Below, piece after piece: positions 1-8,794 of a stretch of 64,000 nucleotides of DNA. Numbering within the stretch: the first letter of the stretch is position 1; each line of letters starts with the position of its first letter. The DNA is from JAAYCI01 sp031551695. Lineage in GTDB: Bacteria; Bacillota; Clostridia; Oscillospirales; Ruminococcaceae. The DNA lies in contig JAVBNG010000045.1 of assembly GCA_031551695.1 (NCBI GenBank), forward strand, positions 1-64,000, written 5' to 3'. Below the pieces are notes generated by a model. It searched no databases and had not been told where the DNA came from. It worked only from the letters and a program-made list of their open reading frames with translations. Position numbers and translations under genes: made by a program.

Positions 1-495
1 TGGAATGTCGGCCATGCCGTTAAGCAACACGCGAAGGGCAATGACGGCAAGGTTCGTTCTCACCTTGATTTGTTTCATATAGGGTGGAAATTCGCCGTGA
101 TAATCAGGCCCGGTAATCACAAAAATTCCGGGCTCCTGGCCCTTGCTGCCGCCCACGTTGTACACGATGTTGTCGAATTTGTCGCCAACCTGACAAATGT
201 ACCACCGGTGGTCCGTCTGCTCCGGCACGGAGAGAATAAGAGGCTCATCGTGCAAATCGCCAATGGCGTAGCCGTCGATGGTCACATTGTTCGGCGTGCG
301 CACAAAACGGATGGAAGACGGCTTCGGCCTGTCGAAATAGTGGAAGGTGTTCACATGGCTGCCGCCGTTTTTCAGCGCCGGATACATGGTCTCCATATAC
401 TCGCACAGAGGGCGGCCCCACAGGCAGGCCTGGAACCCCAGCGAGTAGGCATACTCCTCAGTGGCTTGTTCATAGGTCAGTTTCAGTTCAGACAT
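1..495 (-). CDS. DUF1254-domain protein, C-terminal part outside the window
   Basis: Reading from an ATG at 495 on the minus strand gives a protein beginning MSELKLTYEQATEEYAYSLG, which runs off the left edge; about 165 residues are visible. A Shine-Dalgarno AAAAGGAGG precedes the ATG. The start (a YAYSLGFQA segment, then EYMETMYPAL) and a later stretch with DNIVYNVGGS and ITGPDYHG fit the DUF1254 family. Members usually carry DUF1214 at the C-terminus, which cannot be seen here. The family has no firm biochemical role. The gene lies 150 bp behind a sulfatase on the same strand and is probably co-transcribed with it across the hairpin at 531-563. No signal peptide is visible. The family call is fairly safe; the function is unknown. 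Confidence 0.75.
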   Translation of the reverse strand, partial: MSELKLTYEQATEEYAYSLGFQACLWGRPLCEYMETMYPALKNGGSHVNTFHYFDRPKPSSIRFVRTPNNVTIDGYAIGDLHDEPLILSVPEQTDHRWYICQVGDKFDNIVYNVGGSKGQEPGIFVITGPDYHGEFPPYMKQIKVRTNLAVIALRVLLNGMADIP

Positions 496-530
496 TACAA
501 TGTGCCTCCTTTTGGTGTGGTGATATTCAG

Positions 531-563
531 CGCCGAAAGCCCCTGTGAACGGGGCTTTCGGCG
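531..563. repeat. Perfect 13-bp inverted repeat between the sulfatase and DUF1254 genes
   Basis: CGCCGAAAGCCCC (531-543) and its exact reverse complement (551-563) are separated by a 7-nt loop. No T-run follows on the minus strand, so this is not a classical terminator. It may stabilise or process the mRNA between the two genes. Confidence 0.7.
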
Positions 564-647
564 TTTGGCCCGTAGGGGCCTTATCAAACCGGGCGTACCA
601 AGACCCATTCTTATGCCCCGCCCGTTTTGAACATAAATATTGGTGCG

Positions 648-2966
648 TTATTGGTCTATCTTAATGTTCACGCTGTAGATTTCCCCCTGGAACACACTGT
701 CCTTGATGGTGTATTCTTCGGTGACGGGCGTTGCGCGCTGGCGGCCCACGTCGGCGCCCTCGTCCATGGAAATCTGCTGCGCCAGGGTGTGCTCGATGCG
801 CCCTTCGCCAACCTTTTCGCCGTTTACGAACAGGGTGCCAAGGCCACCCTTGCCGCGCCCGCCGCCGTCGTACTTGAACTCGTAGCGGATCTGGTTGCGC
901 TCATCCCCCGGCTTCAGCGCCGTCGCGGCGCGCACGTAATAACGTTCGCGGCCCGCCCAGTTGTAGCAGAAGGTGGGTACGCCGTCCTTCACGTACAGGC
1001 TGTAGCCGCCGAAACGCCCGCCCTGCGCAAGGATTACGCCGTCGGTGTGGCCGGGGGCCACGTCCACCTCCGCCGTGATAACATAAGAGGTGTTTTTCAG
1101 CGAGAGGAATGCGTTTTCGCGCATGTCGCCCATGCCCGCGTACAGGGTAAGCTCTTTCCTGTCTCCAAACACGGTGGGGCGCCCGGCCGTTTTGGCGTCC
1201 AGCAGTGCGCCCGCCACGCCGTTGATGGGGAACACGTTGTGCTTGATTCCCTCATCATAGAAGCGTTTTTTCATCTCTTCCAGCTTTTCGGGATACTGGG
1301 CGGCCAGGTTGTTGGACATGCTGAAATCTTCCGCCACATTGTAGAGTTCCCACGGCGCGTCCTTGGTCTTTGGGTACAGGGGCGGAATCTTCCAAGACAG
1401 CTTGTCCACCACACCGGCAAACCAGCCGTCGTGGTAAACGCCGAAGTTCGAAAAGACCGAGAAGTACTGGGTCAGGTGCTTGTCGGCGGCATTCGCCTCA
1501 TCCAGGGCGTACTTCATGCTCACGCCCTCTATGGGGCGCTGCGCAACGCCGTTCACCTCGGTGGGGGCGGGGATGCCGCACAGTTCGTACACGGTGGGCG
1601 CCACGTCAATAACGTGGTGGAACTGGCCGCGGATTTCGCCGTGCGCCTGGTATTTTGCGGGGTAATGGAAAACCATGCCGTTGCGGGTGCCGCCAAAGTT
1701 GGAGGCGACCGTCTTCATGTAGGTGAACGGCACGTCCATCGCGATGGCCCAGCCCGCCGCGTAATGGTTGTAGGCCATGTCGGTGCCCAGCAGGTCTTTT
1801 TTGGAGTTGACGAACTCCAGGTCTTCCTCCAGACCGTTGAAAATCGCGTTCTCATTGAACAACCCGTTCATCGAGCCTTCGCCGGACGCGCCGTTGTCGC
1901 CCAGGATGTAGAAGATGACGGTGTTGTCCAAAATGTCCATCTCTTCCAGCGCGTCCACCACACGGCCGATTTGGTCGTCCACATGGCGGGCAAACCCGGC
2001 GTAGATCTCCATCTGGCGGGCATACAGGCTTTTTTGTGTATCGCTCAGCGAATCCCAGTCGGCAATATCCGCGGGCTTCGGGGCCAGCTTGGTTCCCTCC
2101 GGCGCGATGCCCATTTTGATCATATTCTCCAGTGTGCGTTCGCGGATAACGTCCCAGCCGCAGTCAAACTGGCCCTTGAACATATCGCGGTACTCCGCGG
2201 GCGCATGGTGGGGCGCATGGGTGGCACCGGGGGCAAAATAGGTGAAGAAGGGTTTGTCCGGCGTGATCGCCTTTTGCGCGTGGATCCATTCGATGCACTT
2301 ATCCGCCAAATCCGCACTGAGATGGTAATCCTCGCGGTCGGGGATATCGATGGCCTCCAGGCCGCTGATGAGGCCGGGGCGGTACTGGTTCGTCTCGCCG
2401 CCCAAAAAGCCGTAAAATTTGTCAAACCCGGAGAAAACGGGCCAATGGTCGAACGGGCCGGAGACGTTGATCTCCCACGCCGGCGTCTCGTGGCACTTGC
2501 CGAATTGGGCGGTGGAAAAGCCGTTCATGCGCAGCACTTCGGCCATGGGCGTCACATTCAGCGGGCGGGTGCTGAGGTTGCCGGGATAGGCGGTGCCAAG
2601 CTCGGTGATATTGCCCATATTTACGCTGTGGTGGTTGTAGCCCGAAAGCAGCGCCGCGCGGGTGGGCGCGCAGATGGCGGTGGTATGGAAGCGGTTGAAC
2701 TTCATGCCGGTTTTGGCCAGCCGTTCCGCCGTGGGCATGGGAATGGGCCCGCCGAAAGCCGACGTGGCGGCAAAGCCCATGTCGTCCAGCAAAAAGATGA
2801 GCACATTGGGGGCGCCATCCGGTGCTTTGACGGTGAAGCGCGGCGGGGGCGGCGGGGGATTGTTGTCTGCGAACATCTCCGGGCAGGGGGCATATTCGGG
2901 CTCGTGGATGGGAAGCACCGCACGGTCGGGCGTAAACGGCACCTTGGGGTCTTGATAGTTAGGCAT
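648..2966 (-). CDS. Type I sulfatase (arylsulfatase-like), 772 aa, no signal peptide
   Basis: The protein has the sulfatase fold with metal-binding Asp61-Asp62 (FLLDDMGF) and the sulfatase signature C99-A-P-T-R103 followed by AALLSG. Cys99 would become formylglycine, the catalytic residue that hydrolyses sulfate esters. The length and C-terminal region resemble Pseudomonas AtsA-type arylsulfatases. There is no signal peptide, so it probably acts in the cytoplasm. A run of six prolines near residues 37-42 suggests a need for EF-P. The ATG has AAAGGAG upstream. No sulfatase-maturing enzyme is encoded in this window, so activation must come from elsewhere. The substrate is unknown. The downstream neighbour is a DUF1254 protein. 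Confidence 0.9.
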   Translation of the reverse strand: MPNYQDPKVPFTPDRAVLPIHEPEYAPCPEMFADNNPPPPPPRFTVKAPDGAPNVLIFLLDDMGFAATSAFGGPIPMPTAERLAKTGMKFNRFHTTAICAPTRAALLSGYNHHSVNMGNITELGTAYPGNLSTRPLNVTPMAEVLRMNGFSTAQFGKCHETPAWEINVSGPFDHWPVFSGFDKFYGFLGGETNQYRPGLISGLEAIDIPDREDYHLSADLADKCIEWIHAQKAITPDKPFFTYFAPGATHAPHHAPAEYRDMFKGQFDCGWDVIRERTLENMIKMGIAPEGTKLAPKPADIADWDSLSDTQKSLYARQMEIYAGFARHVDDQIGRVVDALEEMDILDNTVIFYILGDNGASGEGSMNGLFNENAIFNGLEEDLEFVNSKKDLLGTDMAYNHYAAGWAIAMDVPFTYMKTVASNFGGTRNGMVFHYPAKYQAHGEIRGQFHHVIDVAPTVYELCGIPAPTEVNGVAQRPIEGVSMKYALDEANAADKHLTQYFSVFSNFGVYHDGWFAGVVDKLSWKIPPLYPKTKDAPWELYNVAEDFSMSNNLAAQYPEKLEEMKKRFYDEGIKHNVFPINGVAGALLDAKTAGRPTVFGDRKELTLYAGMGDMRENAFLSLKNTSYVITAEVDVAPGHTDGVILAQGGRFGGYSLYVKDGVPTFCYNWAGRERYYVRAATALKPGDERNQIRYEFKYDGGGRGKGGLGTLFVNGEKVGEGRIEHTLAQQISMDEGADVGRQRATPVTEEYTIKDSVFQGEIYSVNIKIDQ

Positions 2967-3463
2967 AGGGGAACTCCTTTCAACGTTGCTTTAAATAACC
3001 TGATTTAATAAAAATATACCTGTAAAATAGTATAGAGGGCAATTTTGAAGAATGCTATCACCCACTATGGGGGTGTGTTTTAAAACTGGCTGCCGGAGCG
3101 CAAATGTTAATTATGCTGTGAAATATTTTGTGACGTATTGGTTTTATGGCATGCAAAATAGCAAAGGAAACCAAGGCCCGGTCTATCTACATCATAAACC
3201 AAGCAGTAAGGGGGGATTGGGAGTATATTGTCGAGAAAATCACTTTTTAAGTGGCGCTTTTTACATAAAAAAACGAGGCCGGATTTTGTCCGGCCTCACG
3301 CAATAAAATCTTGTCAAACAACGATACTAAATGATTCTACTGTGCGGCATCACCACTGAAACCGCCAACACTTACGAGGTAAAAACGGGTTGCCGGTCGT
3401 TTCCAGCACAAAGCCGATGTTGGGCCTGCCTTTCGGGCGAAGCCGAACCCGCCTTCGCCGCCT
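2967..3463. other. Intergenic region between the sulfatase and the end of module A
   Basis: This AT-richer stretch separates two minus-strand units. It contains the terminator at 3267-3297. A TATACT hexamer at 3029-3034 on the minus strand could be the -10 of the sulfatase promoter, but no convincing -35 lies 16-18 bp upstream. I see no gene: open frames here lack ribosome binding sites and familiar motifs. Confidence 0.5.
3267..3297 (-). terminator. Rho-independent terminator of module A
   Basis: GAGGCCGGA (3275-3283) pairs with TCCGGCCTC (3289-3297) around a 5-nt loop. On the minus strand the stem is followed by GTTTTTT. It lies about 165 bp beyond the stop of the last module A gene and before the sulfatase promoter region. 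Confidence 0.8.
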
Positions 3464-4813
3464 TCACTCCGCCGCTATGCGCTGCCCTTGCAGGCCCTGC
3501 TGCTTTTCCTTTGCCAGCGCCGTGGCGCGTTTCAACAGGGCGGCCTCGTCCATGGTGGCAAGCGTTTTATGTTCCAGCACCACCTTGCCATCTATCACCA
3601 CCGTGTCCACATTTTCGCTTTTGCCGCAATACACAATGCTTTGGATGATATCGTGGGTGGGCTCCATGTGCGCGCTCATGGGGTCCAGCAGCACCAGGTC
3701 GGCCAGTTTGCCCTCCATCACCACGCCGGCATCCAGCCCCAGCATTTCGGCCCCGTTCTCGGTGGCCATTTTGAACAGGTCTTTCGCACCGATGCATGCG
3801 GGGCTTTGCCGGGTGGCCTTTTGCAGCAGTGCGCCAAAGCGCATCTCCTCGAACATATCCAGCAGATCGTTGCTGGCCGGGCCGTCGTTGGCCAGCGTCA
3901 CCAGCAGGCCCTCCCGCAAATAGTCCGGGATGGGGGCCACGCCGCTGCCCAGTTTTGCGTTGCTTTTGGGGTTATATACCACGCACACTTTGCGCTTTTT
4001 GGCAATCTCCACTTCTTCTTGTGTCAGGTGCACGCAGTGCACCGCGGCAAGGCGCGGGCCGGAGAGGTAATCCAGCTTTTCCAGGTACGCCAGCGGCGTG
4101 TCGCCATAGTCGCGCTTTGCCTCCTTCACCTCCCACGCCGTTTCGGAGACGTGCATGTAGAGCTGCATCCCGTATTCTTCCGCCACGCCGCGGATCCACG
4201 CCAAAAACTCTTCTGTGCAGGCAAAGGGCGTGGACGGCGCCATGGCCACCTTTAATATGCCTTTGTTGTGCCAGGTTTGCACAATGTGCAAAATCTCGCG
4301 CTTCTTTGCGTCCAGCTGGCCCACCAAAGCCTTCGGGATCCACCTATCCACCGCCTGGATGCCGCCCACGGCGCGCACGCCAAGCTGTTGCCATGCCTCG
4401 AACACGCTGTCCGTCAAAATGTCGAAATCCACAAAGCTGGTGGTGCCGCTGCGAACCATCTCAATGCCGCCGAGGGCCCCGTAGCAATAGTTCAGCTCCG
4501 TATTGTCCCGCTCCCGCTCCTCTTTGTGGATGATGTCTGCAAAGGGAAAGGTGACTTGCTCGCACCAGGGCACCAGGCCCAGGTCGTCGCGCATGCCCTT
4601 CAGCATGCTTTGGTACAGGTGGGTATGCGCGCTCACAAAGCCGGGCATCAGGATCTTTCCCGTGCCGTCTATCACTTTGGCGTTTTCCGGCAGGCTGGCG
4701 GAATCCACCTTCCCTATTTTGGCGATGCGGTTTTCCTCCACCAGCACGTCTGTGTTTTCCAGAACGGTCTCGCTGTCCTGCACCACGTGGGCCAGGTTTT
4801 TAAACAGCAGCAT
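3464..4813 (-). CDS. Amidohydrolase, TrzA/MtaD (deoxyadenosine or SAH deaminase) family
   Basis: This TIM-barrel metallohydrolase has the order expected for the ATZ/TRZ and 5'-deoxyadenosine/SAH deaminase family: metal-binding HTH in GFVSAHTHLYQ, a later His in YMHVSE, the HCVHL His and the catalytic Asp in LANDGPASND. Such enzymes deaminate or dechlorinate purine, pyrimidine or triazine rings. I chose the ATG at 4813 because AAGGAG lies 11 nt before it; a GTG nine bases upstream would leave only 2 nt of spacing. It is the last gene of module A, just after the 4Fe-4S ferredoxin. A nucleobase-like substrate fits the importer upstream, but that is inference. Confidence 0.85.
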   Translation of the reverse strand: MLLFKNLAHVVQDSETVLENTDVLVEENRIAKIGKVDSASLPENAKVIDGTGKILMPGFVSAHTHLYQSMLKGMRDDLGLVPWCEQVTFPFADIIHKEERERDNTELNYCYGALGGIEMVRSGTTSFVDFDILTDSVFEAWQQLGVRAVGGIQAVDRWIPKALVGQLDAKKREILHIVQTWHNKGILKVAMAPSTPFACTEEFLAWIRGVAEEYGMQLYMHVSETAWEVKEAKRDYGDTPLAYLEKLDYLSGPRLAAVHCVHLTQEEVEIAKKRKVCVVYNPKSNAKLGSGVAPIPDYLREGLLVTLANDGPASNDLLDMFEEMRFGALLQKATRQSPACIGAKDLFKMATENGAEMLGLDAGVVMEGKLADLVLLDPMSAHMEPTHDIIQSIVYCGKSENVDTVVIDGKVVLEHKTLATMDEAALLKRATALAKEKQQGLQGQRIAAE

Positions 4814-4834
4814 TGTCCTCACCTCTCCTTTTCA

Positions 4835-5242
4835 TCACTCGCCAATGCCCCGCACCAGCGGCCCAAATTCCACAGGCACAGCCAGGCGCACCACGGCTGT
4901 TCTGTTGTTTTTGGCCGCCTGCACCACGCGCACCACCGTGGCTGTGCAAAGGTGCCGGCCCTCGTTGTCTGTGGCGGCCACCTCGCTGCCTTCCGCGGGC
5001 AGGGGCAGGTATTCAAAGGGAATGTCCACGCTGGCCAGCCCTTCGGCAAACGCCATGTCCACCACAAAGCACGCCTGCCCGGGGCAGGCGGCAATGCAGC
5101 TGCCGCAGCCATTGCACTTTTCTTCCAGCACCACCGGCTTTTCCGTAAGACCGCCGGTGATGGTGATGGCCCCCCGCGCGCAGGCGGCGACACAGGGGTT
5201 GCAGGGGATATTCTGCCCGCAGTCTATCAGCACTTTTCTCAT
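4835..5242 (-). CDS. 4Fe-4S ferredoxin subunit of the module A dehydrogenase
   Basis: This 135-residue protein starts MRKVLIDCGQ, with AAAGGAAA before the ATG; the frame stays open upstream without a ribosome binding site. The first half holds two clusters of cysteines: CGQNIPCNPCVAAC, then CNGCGSCIAACPG, typical of a 2[4Fe-4S] ferredoxin. The second half has no cysteines and looks like a small beta domain. A closely similar protein lies at 19935-20372 in module B. Archaeal dye-linked L-proline dehydrogenase has an equivalent ferredoxin-like subunit. It probably carries electrons from the flavoproteins encoded nearby to a cellular acceptor. Confidence 0.85.
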   Translation of the reverse strand: MRKVLIDCGQNIPCNPCVAACARGAITITGGLTEKPVVLEEKCNGCGSCIAACPGQACFVVDMAFAEGLASVDIPFEYLPLPAEGSEVAATDNEGRHLCTATVVRVVQAAKNNRTAVVRLAVPVEFGPLVRGIGE

Positions 5243-5271
5243 GGGTGTTTCCTTTGCTTTTCCCTTGGAAT

Positions 5272-6108
5272 TTACAGGCCCCAAAAAACCCGCGCGTTTT
5301 CGCCGCAAATCAGGGCCTTGTCCTCCGGTGTCAAATCCGTTTGCGCAAGCTCGTCGAAATTGCGGCTGGGCGGCAGCAGCGGGTAGTCGCTGCCCAGCAA
5401 TATCTTATTCAAAACGCCCGCCGCCTTGCACACCTCGTAAATGCGCGGGGCGTACAAAAAGGTGGAGGCCGCGGTGTCGTAATACACGTTTTTGTACTTT
5501 TCCCGCAGTTCCGGCATCAGTTCATAAAAAAACAGGCCGCCGCCCCAGTGGGCAAACACTACCTTCACGTCCGGGTGGTGGTGCACGAAGGCGTCCAGCT
5601 TCACAGGTGTGGTGGTGGTTTTGCCGGGGTAGTAGTGGCCCACCGGCTCGTTGGAATGGATGATGACCGGCAGGCCCCGCTCGGTGAGGCAATGTCCCAG
5701 TTCCAGGGTCTCGGCCTCGTCTTCGACGGCGAACTGCTGGCCGTCGGGGAACAGTTCCCCCACGCCGCACAGGCCAAGGCCCATGGCGCGGTCCATTTCC
5801 CGCTCAAGGCCATCCCCCTTCGGGGACAAAGCCATGTACCCCACCAGCCGCCCCGGGTGTTTTTTTGCCATTTCGGCGGTGTAGTCGTTCACATAGCGGC
5901 ACAGGCCCTGGTCCCGGAAGCCGAAGCCGAAAACCACAGACGTATCCACCCCGTTTTCGTCCATCATGGCCACCACGTCTTCGCCGGTGGCAAACTTGTT
6001 TTTCGGGCTGCTGGAAAGCAAACCGAAATAGGGCTCTTTTTCAAACAGCTTTTCCGGGTCCGCAATAATATCCGGCGGCGTGATATGCACGTGGATGTCA
6101 ATTTTCAT
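5272..6108 (-). CDS. Amidohydrolase family 2 (COG2159) protein
   Basis: The start is the ATG of MKIDIHVHITPPD at 6108, which overlaps the end of the [2Fe-2S] gene by 11 nt, a sign of translational coupling; the longer open frame upstream is the other gene's shadow. The protein, 278 residues, has the HxH metal motif (H6, H8), an internal His in FAHWGGG and a late Asp in LLGSDYPLL, the Amidohydro_2 pattern also found in ACMSD-type decarboxylases and lactone or amide hydrolases. It sits in the middle of the dehydrogenase subunit genes, so it should act on the same substrate or its oxidation product. The exact reaction is unknown. Confidence 0.85.
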   Translation of the reverse strand: MKIDIHVHITPPDIIADPEKLFEKEPYFGLLSSSPKNKFATGEDVVAMMDENGVDTSVVFGFGFRDQGLCRYVNDYTAEMAKKHPGRLVGYMALSPKGDGLEREMDRAMGLGLCGVGELFPDGQQFAVEDEAETLELGHCLTERGLPVIIHSNEPVGHYYPGKTTTTPVKLDAFVHHHPDVKVVFAHWGGGLFFYELMPELREKYKNVYYDTAASTFLYAPRIYEVCKAAGVLNKILLGSDYPLLPPSRNFDELAQTDLTPEDKALICGENARVFWGL

Positions 6109-6394
6109 CTTCTTCGCCTTTCTCGCCCCAGTCTGTTGCCGCAAGCAGGGAAAGCTCCACCGCGCCCACCGGCGGGCGCACACTGCCCGGCAGCAACTGT
6201 GCCACGGGCGTGCCTGTTTCGGCGGCGATGGCCTGTGCCACCAGCCGCTTGCAGCTTTTCCCCTGGCAATAGCCAAGGCCCGCGCGGGTGGCTTTTTTCA
6301 CCGCGTCCAGCGTGTCGGCGCCGTTCCGGATGCTTTCCAGCACCTCTTCCCACGTCACTTCTTCGCAGCGGCAGATATAATTCGGCTTTTCCAT
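6098..6394 (-). CDS. BFD-like [2Fe-2S] subunit of the module A dehydrogenase
   Basis: A 98-residue protein with the bacterioferritin-associated-ferredoxin pattern: C-R-C-E-E-V near the N-terminus, then a GLGYCQGKSCKR segment giving the second cysteine pair. In D-hydroxyproline dehydrogenase and opine oxidases this domain is fused to the C-terminus of the NAD/FAD alpha subunit. Here it is a separate gene, 15 nt after that subunit's gene. AAAAGGAG precedes the ATG. It probably relays electrons between the two flavoproteins. Its counterpart in module B is at 19658-19933. Confidence 0.85.
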   Translation of the reverse strand: MEKPNYICRCEEVTWEEVLESIRNGADTLDAVKKATRAGLGYCQGKSCKRLVAQAIAAETGTPVAQLLPGSVRPPVGAVELSLLAATDWGEKGEEDEN

Positions 6395-6409
6395 AGCACT
6401 CCTTTTCGC

Positions 6410-7507
6410 CTATCCGTTTTGCGCCATGGCGCGCATCACTTCATCCTTGGCGCGCTGGCGCTTTTCCCCAAAGGGGCCCTGCCGCAGCATGGCAAGCCGC
6501 CCGGCGGCCTGTGCTTGTTCGTCTGCAAGGGCCGCCCCGGCCGCTGTGCCCAATGCCTCCACAGCCGCAAGGCCCGCAAGCCGCCCTTCGTCCAGGGCGG
6601 TGCTGGCCTCCTCCACGCCGGCAAGGTCCCCTACCACGTAAATGCCGTCCTCGGTGCTTTGCATGTCCGGCCCGTGCAGGGGCAGGCAGCCGCCCAGCAC
6701 CGGGTTGTACCCAAGGCCGCAGCCCGCAAGGGCGGCAAGCTCCAGCCGTGGGGAAAGGCCCACGGCAAGGCAAAGGGTGTCCGCCCGGATAGTTTTTTCC
6801 GTGCCGGGCAGCGGGCGGAATGCCTCGTCCACCTGCCCGATGACCACTTCCTCCACTTCCGTGTCTCCACGCGCCGCCAGCACGGTGTGGCGCAAATAAA
6901 TCTGTGTGCCGCGCCGCCGCACCTTGGCCGCGTGCACGTCGTAGCCGTTCACGGCGGGCTGCGCCTCCACGATGGCCGGCACTTCCATGCCCGCCTGGCG
7001 CATTTGGTACGCCACGATGAGCCCCACGTTGCCGCTGCCCACCACCACGGCGCGGCTGCCCGGCTTCACCCCGTGGATGTTCACAAACGTCTGCGCCGCC
7101 CCGGCGGTGATGACGCCCGGCAGGCAGTTGCCGGGGAAGGCCAGCGTATTTTCCGACGCGCCTGTTGCCAGCACCACCTTTTTTCCGCGGAAGCTCAGAG
7201 CCTCGCCGTTTTCGCCGCAGGCTGTTACAATGTTGTCCTTGAACACGCCCCACACACGGGTGTTCAGGCGGATATCCACGTTACGCTGGGCCGCCTGCTG
7301 TAAAAGCAGCTCACCGATTTCATAGCCGCGCAGACCCGCGTAATGTTCCCGCGAGCCAAAAAATTTATGAATCTGCTTGAACAGCTGGCCGCCCGGCCGG
7401 CTGTTTTCGTCTATCAACAGGCAGCTGGCGCCAAACTCCGCCGCCTTGATGGCTGCGCCAAGCCCGGCCGGGCCGCCGCCCACCACAATTACCTCATACT
7501 GTTTCAT
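6410..7507 (-). CDS. FAD/NAD(P)-binding oxidoreductase (alpha-type subunit), module A
   Basis: A 365-residue pyridine-nucleotide-disulfide-type flavoprotein. It opens with an FAD-binding GGGPAGLGAAIKAA motif, has a central VVGSGNVGLIVAY dinucleotide motif and ends with a VVGDLAGVEEASTAL segment. It matches the alpha subunit of D-hydroxyproline dehydrogenase, opine oxidase and HcnB, minus the C-terminal BFD domain, which is the next gene. The ATG overlaps the [2Fe-2S] gene by 14 nt, so the two are probably translated together. It probably oxidises or reduces NAD(P) or passes electrons to ferredoxin within the complex. The module B paralogue is at 20359-21456. Confidence 0.88.
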   Translation of the reverse strand: MKQYEVIVVGGGPAGLGAAIKAAEFGASCLLIDENSRPGGQLFKQIHKFFGSREHYAGLRGYEIGELLLQQAAQRNVDIRLNTRVWGVFKDNIVTACGENGEALSFRGKKVVLATGASENTLAFPGNCLPGVITAGAAQTFVNIHGVKPGSRAVVVGSGNVGLIVAYQMRQAGMEVPAIVEAQPAVNGYDVHAAKVRRRGTQIYLRHTVLAARGDTEVEEVVIGQVDEAFRPLPGTEKTIRADTLCLAVGLSPRLELAALAGCGLGYNPVLGGCLPLHGPDMQSTEDGIYVVGDLAGVEEASTALDEGRLAGLAAVEALGTAAGAALADEQAQAAGRLAMLRQGPFGEKRQRAKDEVMRAMAQNG

Positions 7508-7829
7508 CGCCGGCGGCCACCCACTTTCCGTTGCCTTCCTGCGTGTTCACCCGCATGCCGGCTTTCACCGGCGTCACGCAGCTTCTCACGTTTGGCACGC
7601 CGTCTATTTCCATCACACAGTCGGTGCATTGGCCAATGCCGCAAAAAAGCCCGCGGGGCTGTTTGTCCTTTGCCGTGTGGCGGAACACGCGGATGCCGTG
7701 GGCCATCAGGGCCGCCGCCACCGGCTCGCCCTCTTTGGCCTCCAGCTCCGCGCCGTTTACCACAATCGTCACCATGGATTCTTTTTGCGTGTCATAGTCT
7801 AAAATAGGGTGTACGCTTACTCTTTGCAT
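7494..7829 (-). CDS. [2Fe-2S]-binding gamma-type subunit, module A
   Basis: This 111-residue protein has the Fer2_4-type plant-ferredoxin pattern: CGIGQCTDC with a last cysteine in VRSCVTPV. It corresponds to the gamma subunit of D-hydroxyproline dehydrogenase/opine oxidase and to HcnA. It overlaps the following FAD subunit gene by 14 nt and follows an amidohydrolase by 15 nt. The module B paralogue (21450-21770) shares the PRGLFCGIGQC block. In the known complexes this cluster lies between the two flavins; I infer the same here. Confidence 0.88.
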   Translation of the reverse strand: MQRVSVHPILDYDTQKESMVTIVVNGAELEAKEGEPVAAALMAHGIRVFRHTAKDKQPRGLFCGIGQCTDCVMEIDGVPNVRSCVTPVKAGMRVNTQEGNGKWVAAGDETV

Positions 7830-7844
7830 GGTTTCACCGCCTGT

Positions 7845-8636
7845 TTACGCCAGTTTGCCCGCCGCTTTCAAAATGCGTTCCAAATTGCCGCCCAAAATCT
7901 GTTCTTTTACTTCACTGCCAACGGGCAAATGCTGCACCCGCACCAGAATGGCCTCGGCCAAATCCCACGGGGCGTCCGTGCCGTACAGCAGTTTTTCGGG
8001 AATTTCCCGCGCGGCCACCGTAAGGGGCACCTGGTTCACGATTTCGGAAAGGTCCAGGTAGACGCCCGGCAGGCGCTTGGCAATCTCAATGGCGTCGAGC
8101 CAAAAATCGCCGCCGAAGTGGCCGATGATAACCACGGCCTTTCCGTTTTGCGCGCAAAGGGCCGCAATTTCGGCAAGGTCATTGCCGTCCACCGGATAAT
8201 CGCAGTGGACGAACAGCGGAAAGCCGCCGTGGGCATGGGAAAAGGCGGCCAGCGGCGCCAATTTTTCCACGTTGCCGTGCACGCCGATGATCTCGCCGAT
8301 GCCGGAAAGGCCGAGGGCCAATACTTCCTCCGCCCGGCGCATGTAGTCCTCTTCGAACAAATCCACCTTGCCGAAGCCGATGAAGCGCTCCGGGTTTGAT
8401 TGTACCACATCGGCTATCTCCCGGTTGATATCAGAAATATTTTTGCCTGTGCCAGGGTTGTTCTGCGCCTTCGCCACGCGGGCCATGGTGCCTTTCGCGT
8501 CCTGCAGGGTGTGGATGTCTTCTCCGTTTGCCAGGCCGGAGGAACAGACGACGCACCGGTCCACGCCGGTGGCGTCGAGGATCTTCAGCATATTCTCCGG
8601 CGGTCGCGTCAAATGGGTGTGTCCGTCTATGCGCAT
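7845..8636 (-). CDS. Amidohydrolase family 2 protein
   Basis: A 263-residue TIM-barrel hydrolase with HTH in MRIDGHTHLTR, an internal His in IIGHFGGDF and a late catalytic Asp in YGTDAPW. I placed the start at 8636, because AAAAGGGG lies 6 nt before that ATG; an in-frame ATG 18 nt upstream lacks such a site. It is a second COG2159-type protein in module A and is not closely similar to the one at 5272-6108. It lies between the Mch-like gene and the [2Fe-2S] subunit gene. It probably hydrolyses a cyclic or amide intermediate of the module's pathway; the substrate is unknown. Confidence 0.85.
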   Translation of the reverse strand: MRIDGHTHLTRPPENMLKILDATGVDRCVVCSSGLANGEDIHTLQDAKGTMARVAKAQNNPGTGKNISDINREIADVVQSNPERFIGFGKVDLFEEDYMRRAEEVLALGLSGIGEIIGVHGNVEKLAPLAAFSHAHGGFPLFVHCDYPVDGNDLAEIAALCAQNGKAVVIIGHFGGDFWLDAIEIAKRLPGVYLDLSEIVNQVPLTVAAREIPEKLLYGTDAPWDLAEAILVRVQHLPVGSEVKEQILGGNLERILKAAGKLA

Positions 8637-8738
8637 GGTTTGCCCCTTTTCCATTGTGCGTCGTGCGCTGTTCCGCCGCGTATAACATACGCAAGACGGG
8701 TACGATGTGCCGCAATGTGATCTTCCCTGACAGCCTGA

Positions 8739-8778
8739 CGGCCAAAGGCCCGCCTTTCCGGGCGAATGCCTTTGGCCG
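8739..8778. repeat. Intercistronic hairpin, 11-bp perfect stem
   Basis: CGGCCAAAGGC (8739-8749) pairs with GCCTTTGGCCG (8768-8778), and the loop can form a short inner CCCG/CGGG stem. No T-run follows on the minus strand. It lies in the 158-bp gap between the Mch-like and amidohydrolase genes, where it may adjust mRNA stability. Confidence 0.65.
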
Positions 8779-8794
8779 CCGGGTGTGCCGCCAT

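Noticed and set aside
627..3008. Long plus-strand open frame antisense to the sulfatase
   Set aside because: It lacks a ribosome site and known motifs, has a His/Val/Arg-rich composition typical of the reverse strand of GC-rich genes, and the sulfatase frame is unmistakable.
3052..3306. Plus-strand frame of 84 codons in the gap after the sulfatase
   Set aside because: It has no ribosome site, ends in the terminator hairpin, and resembles no protein.
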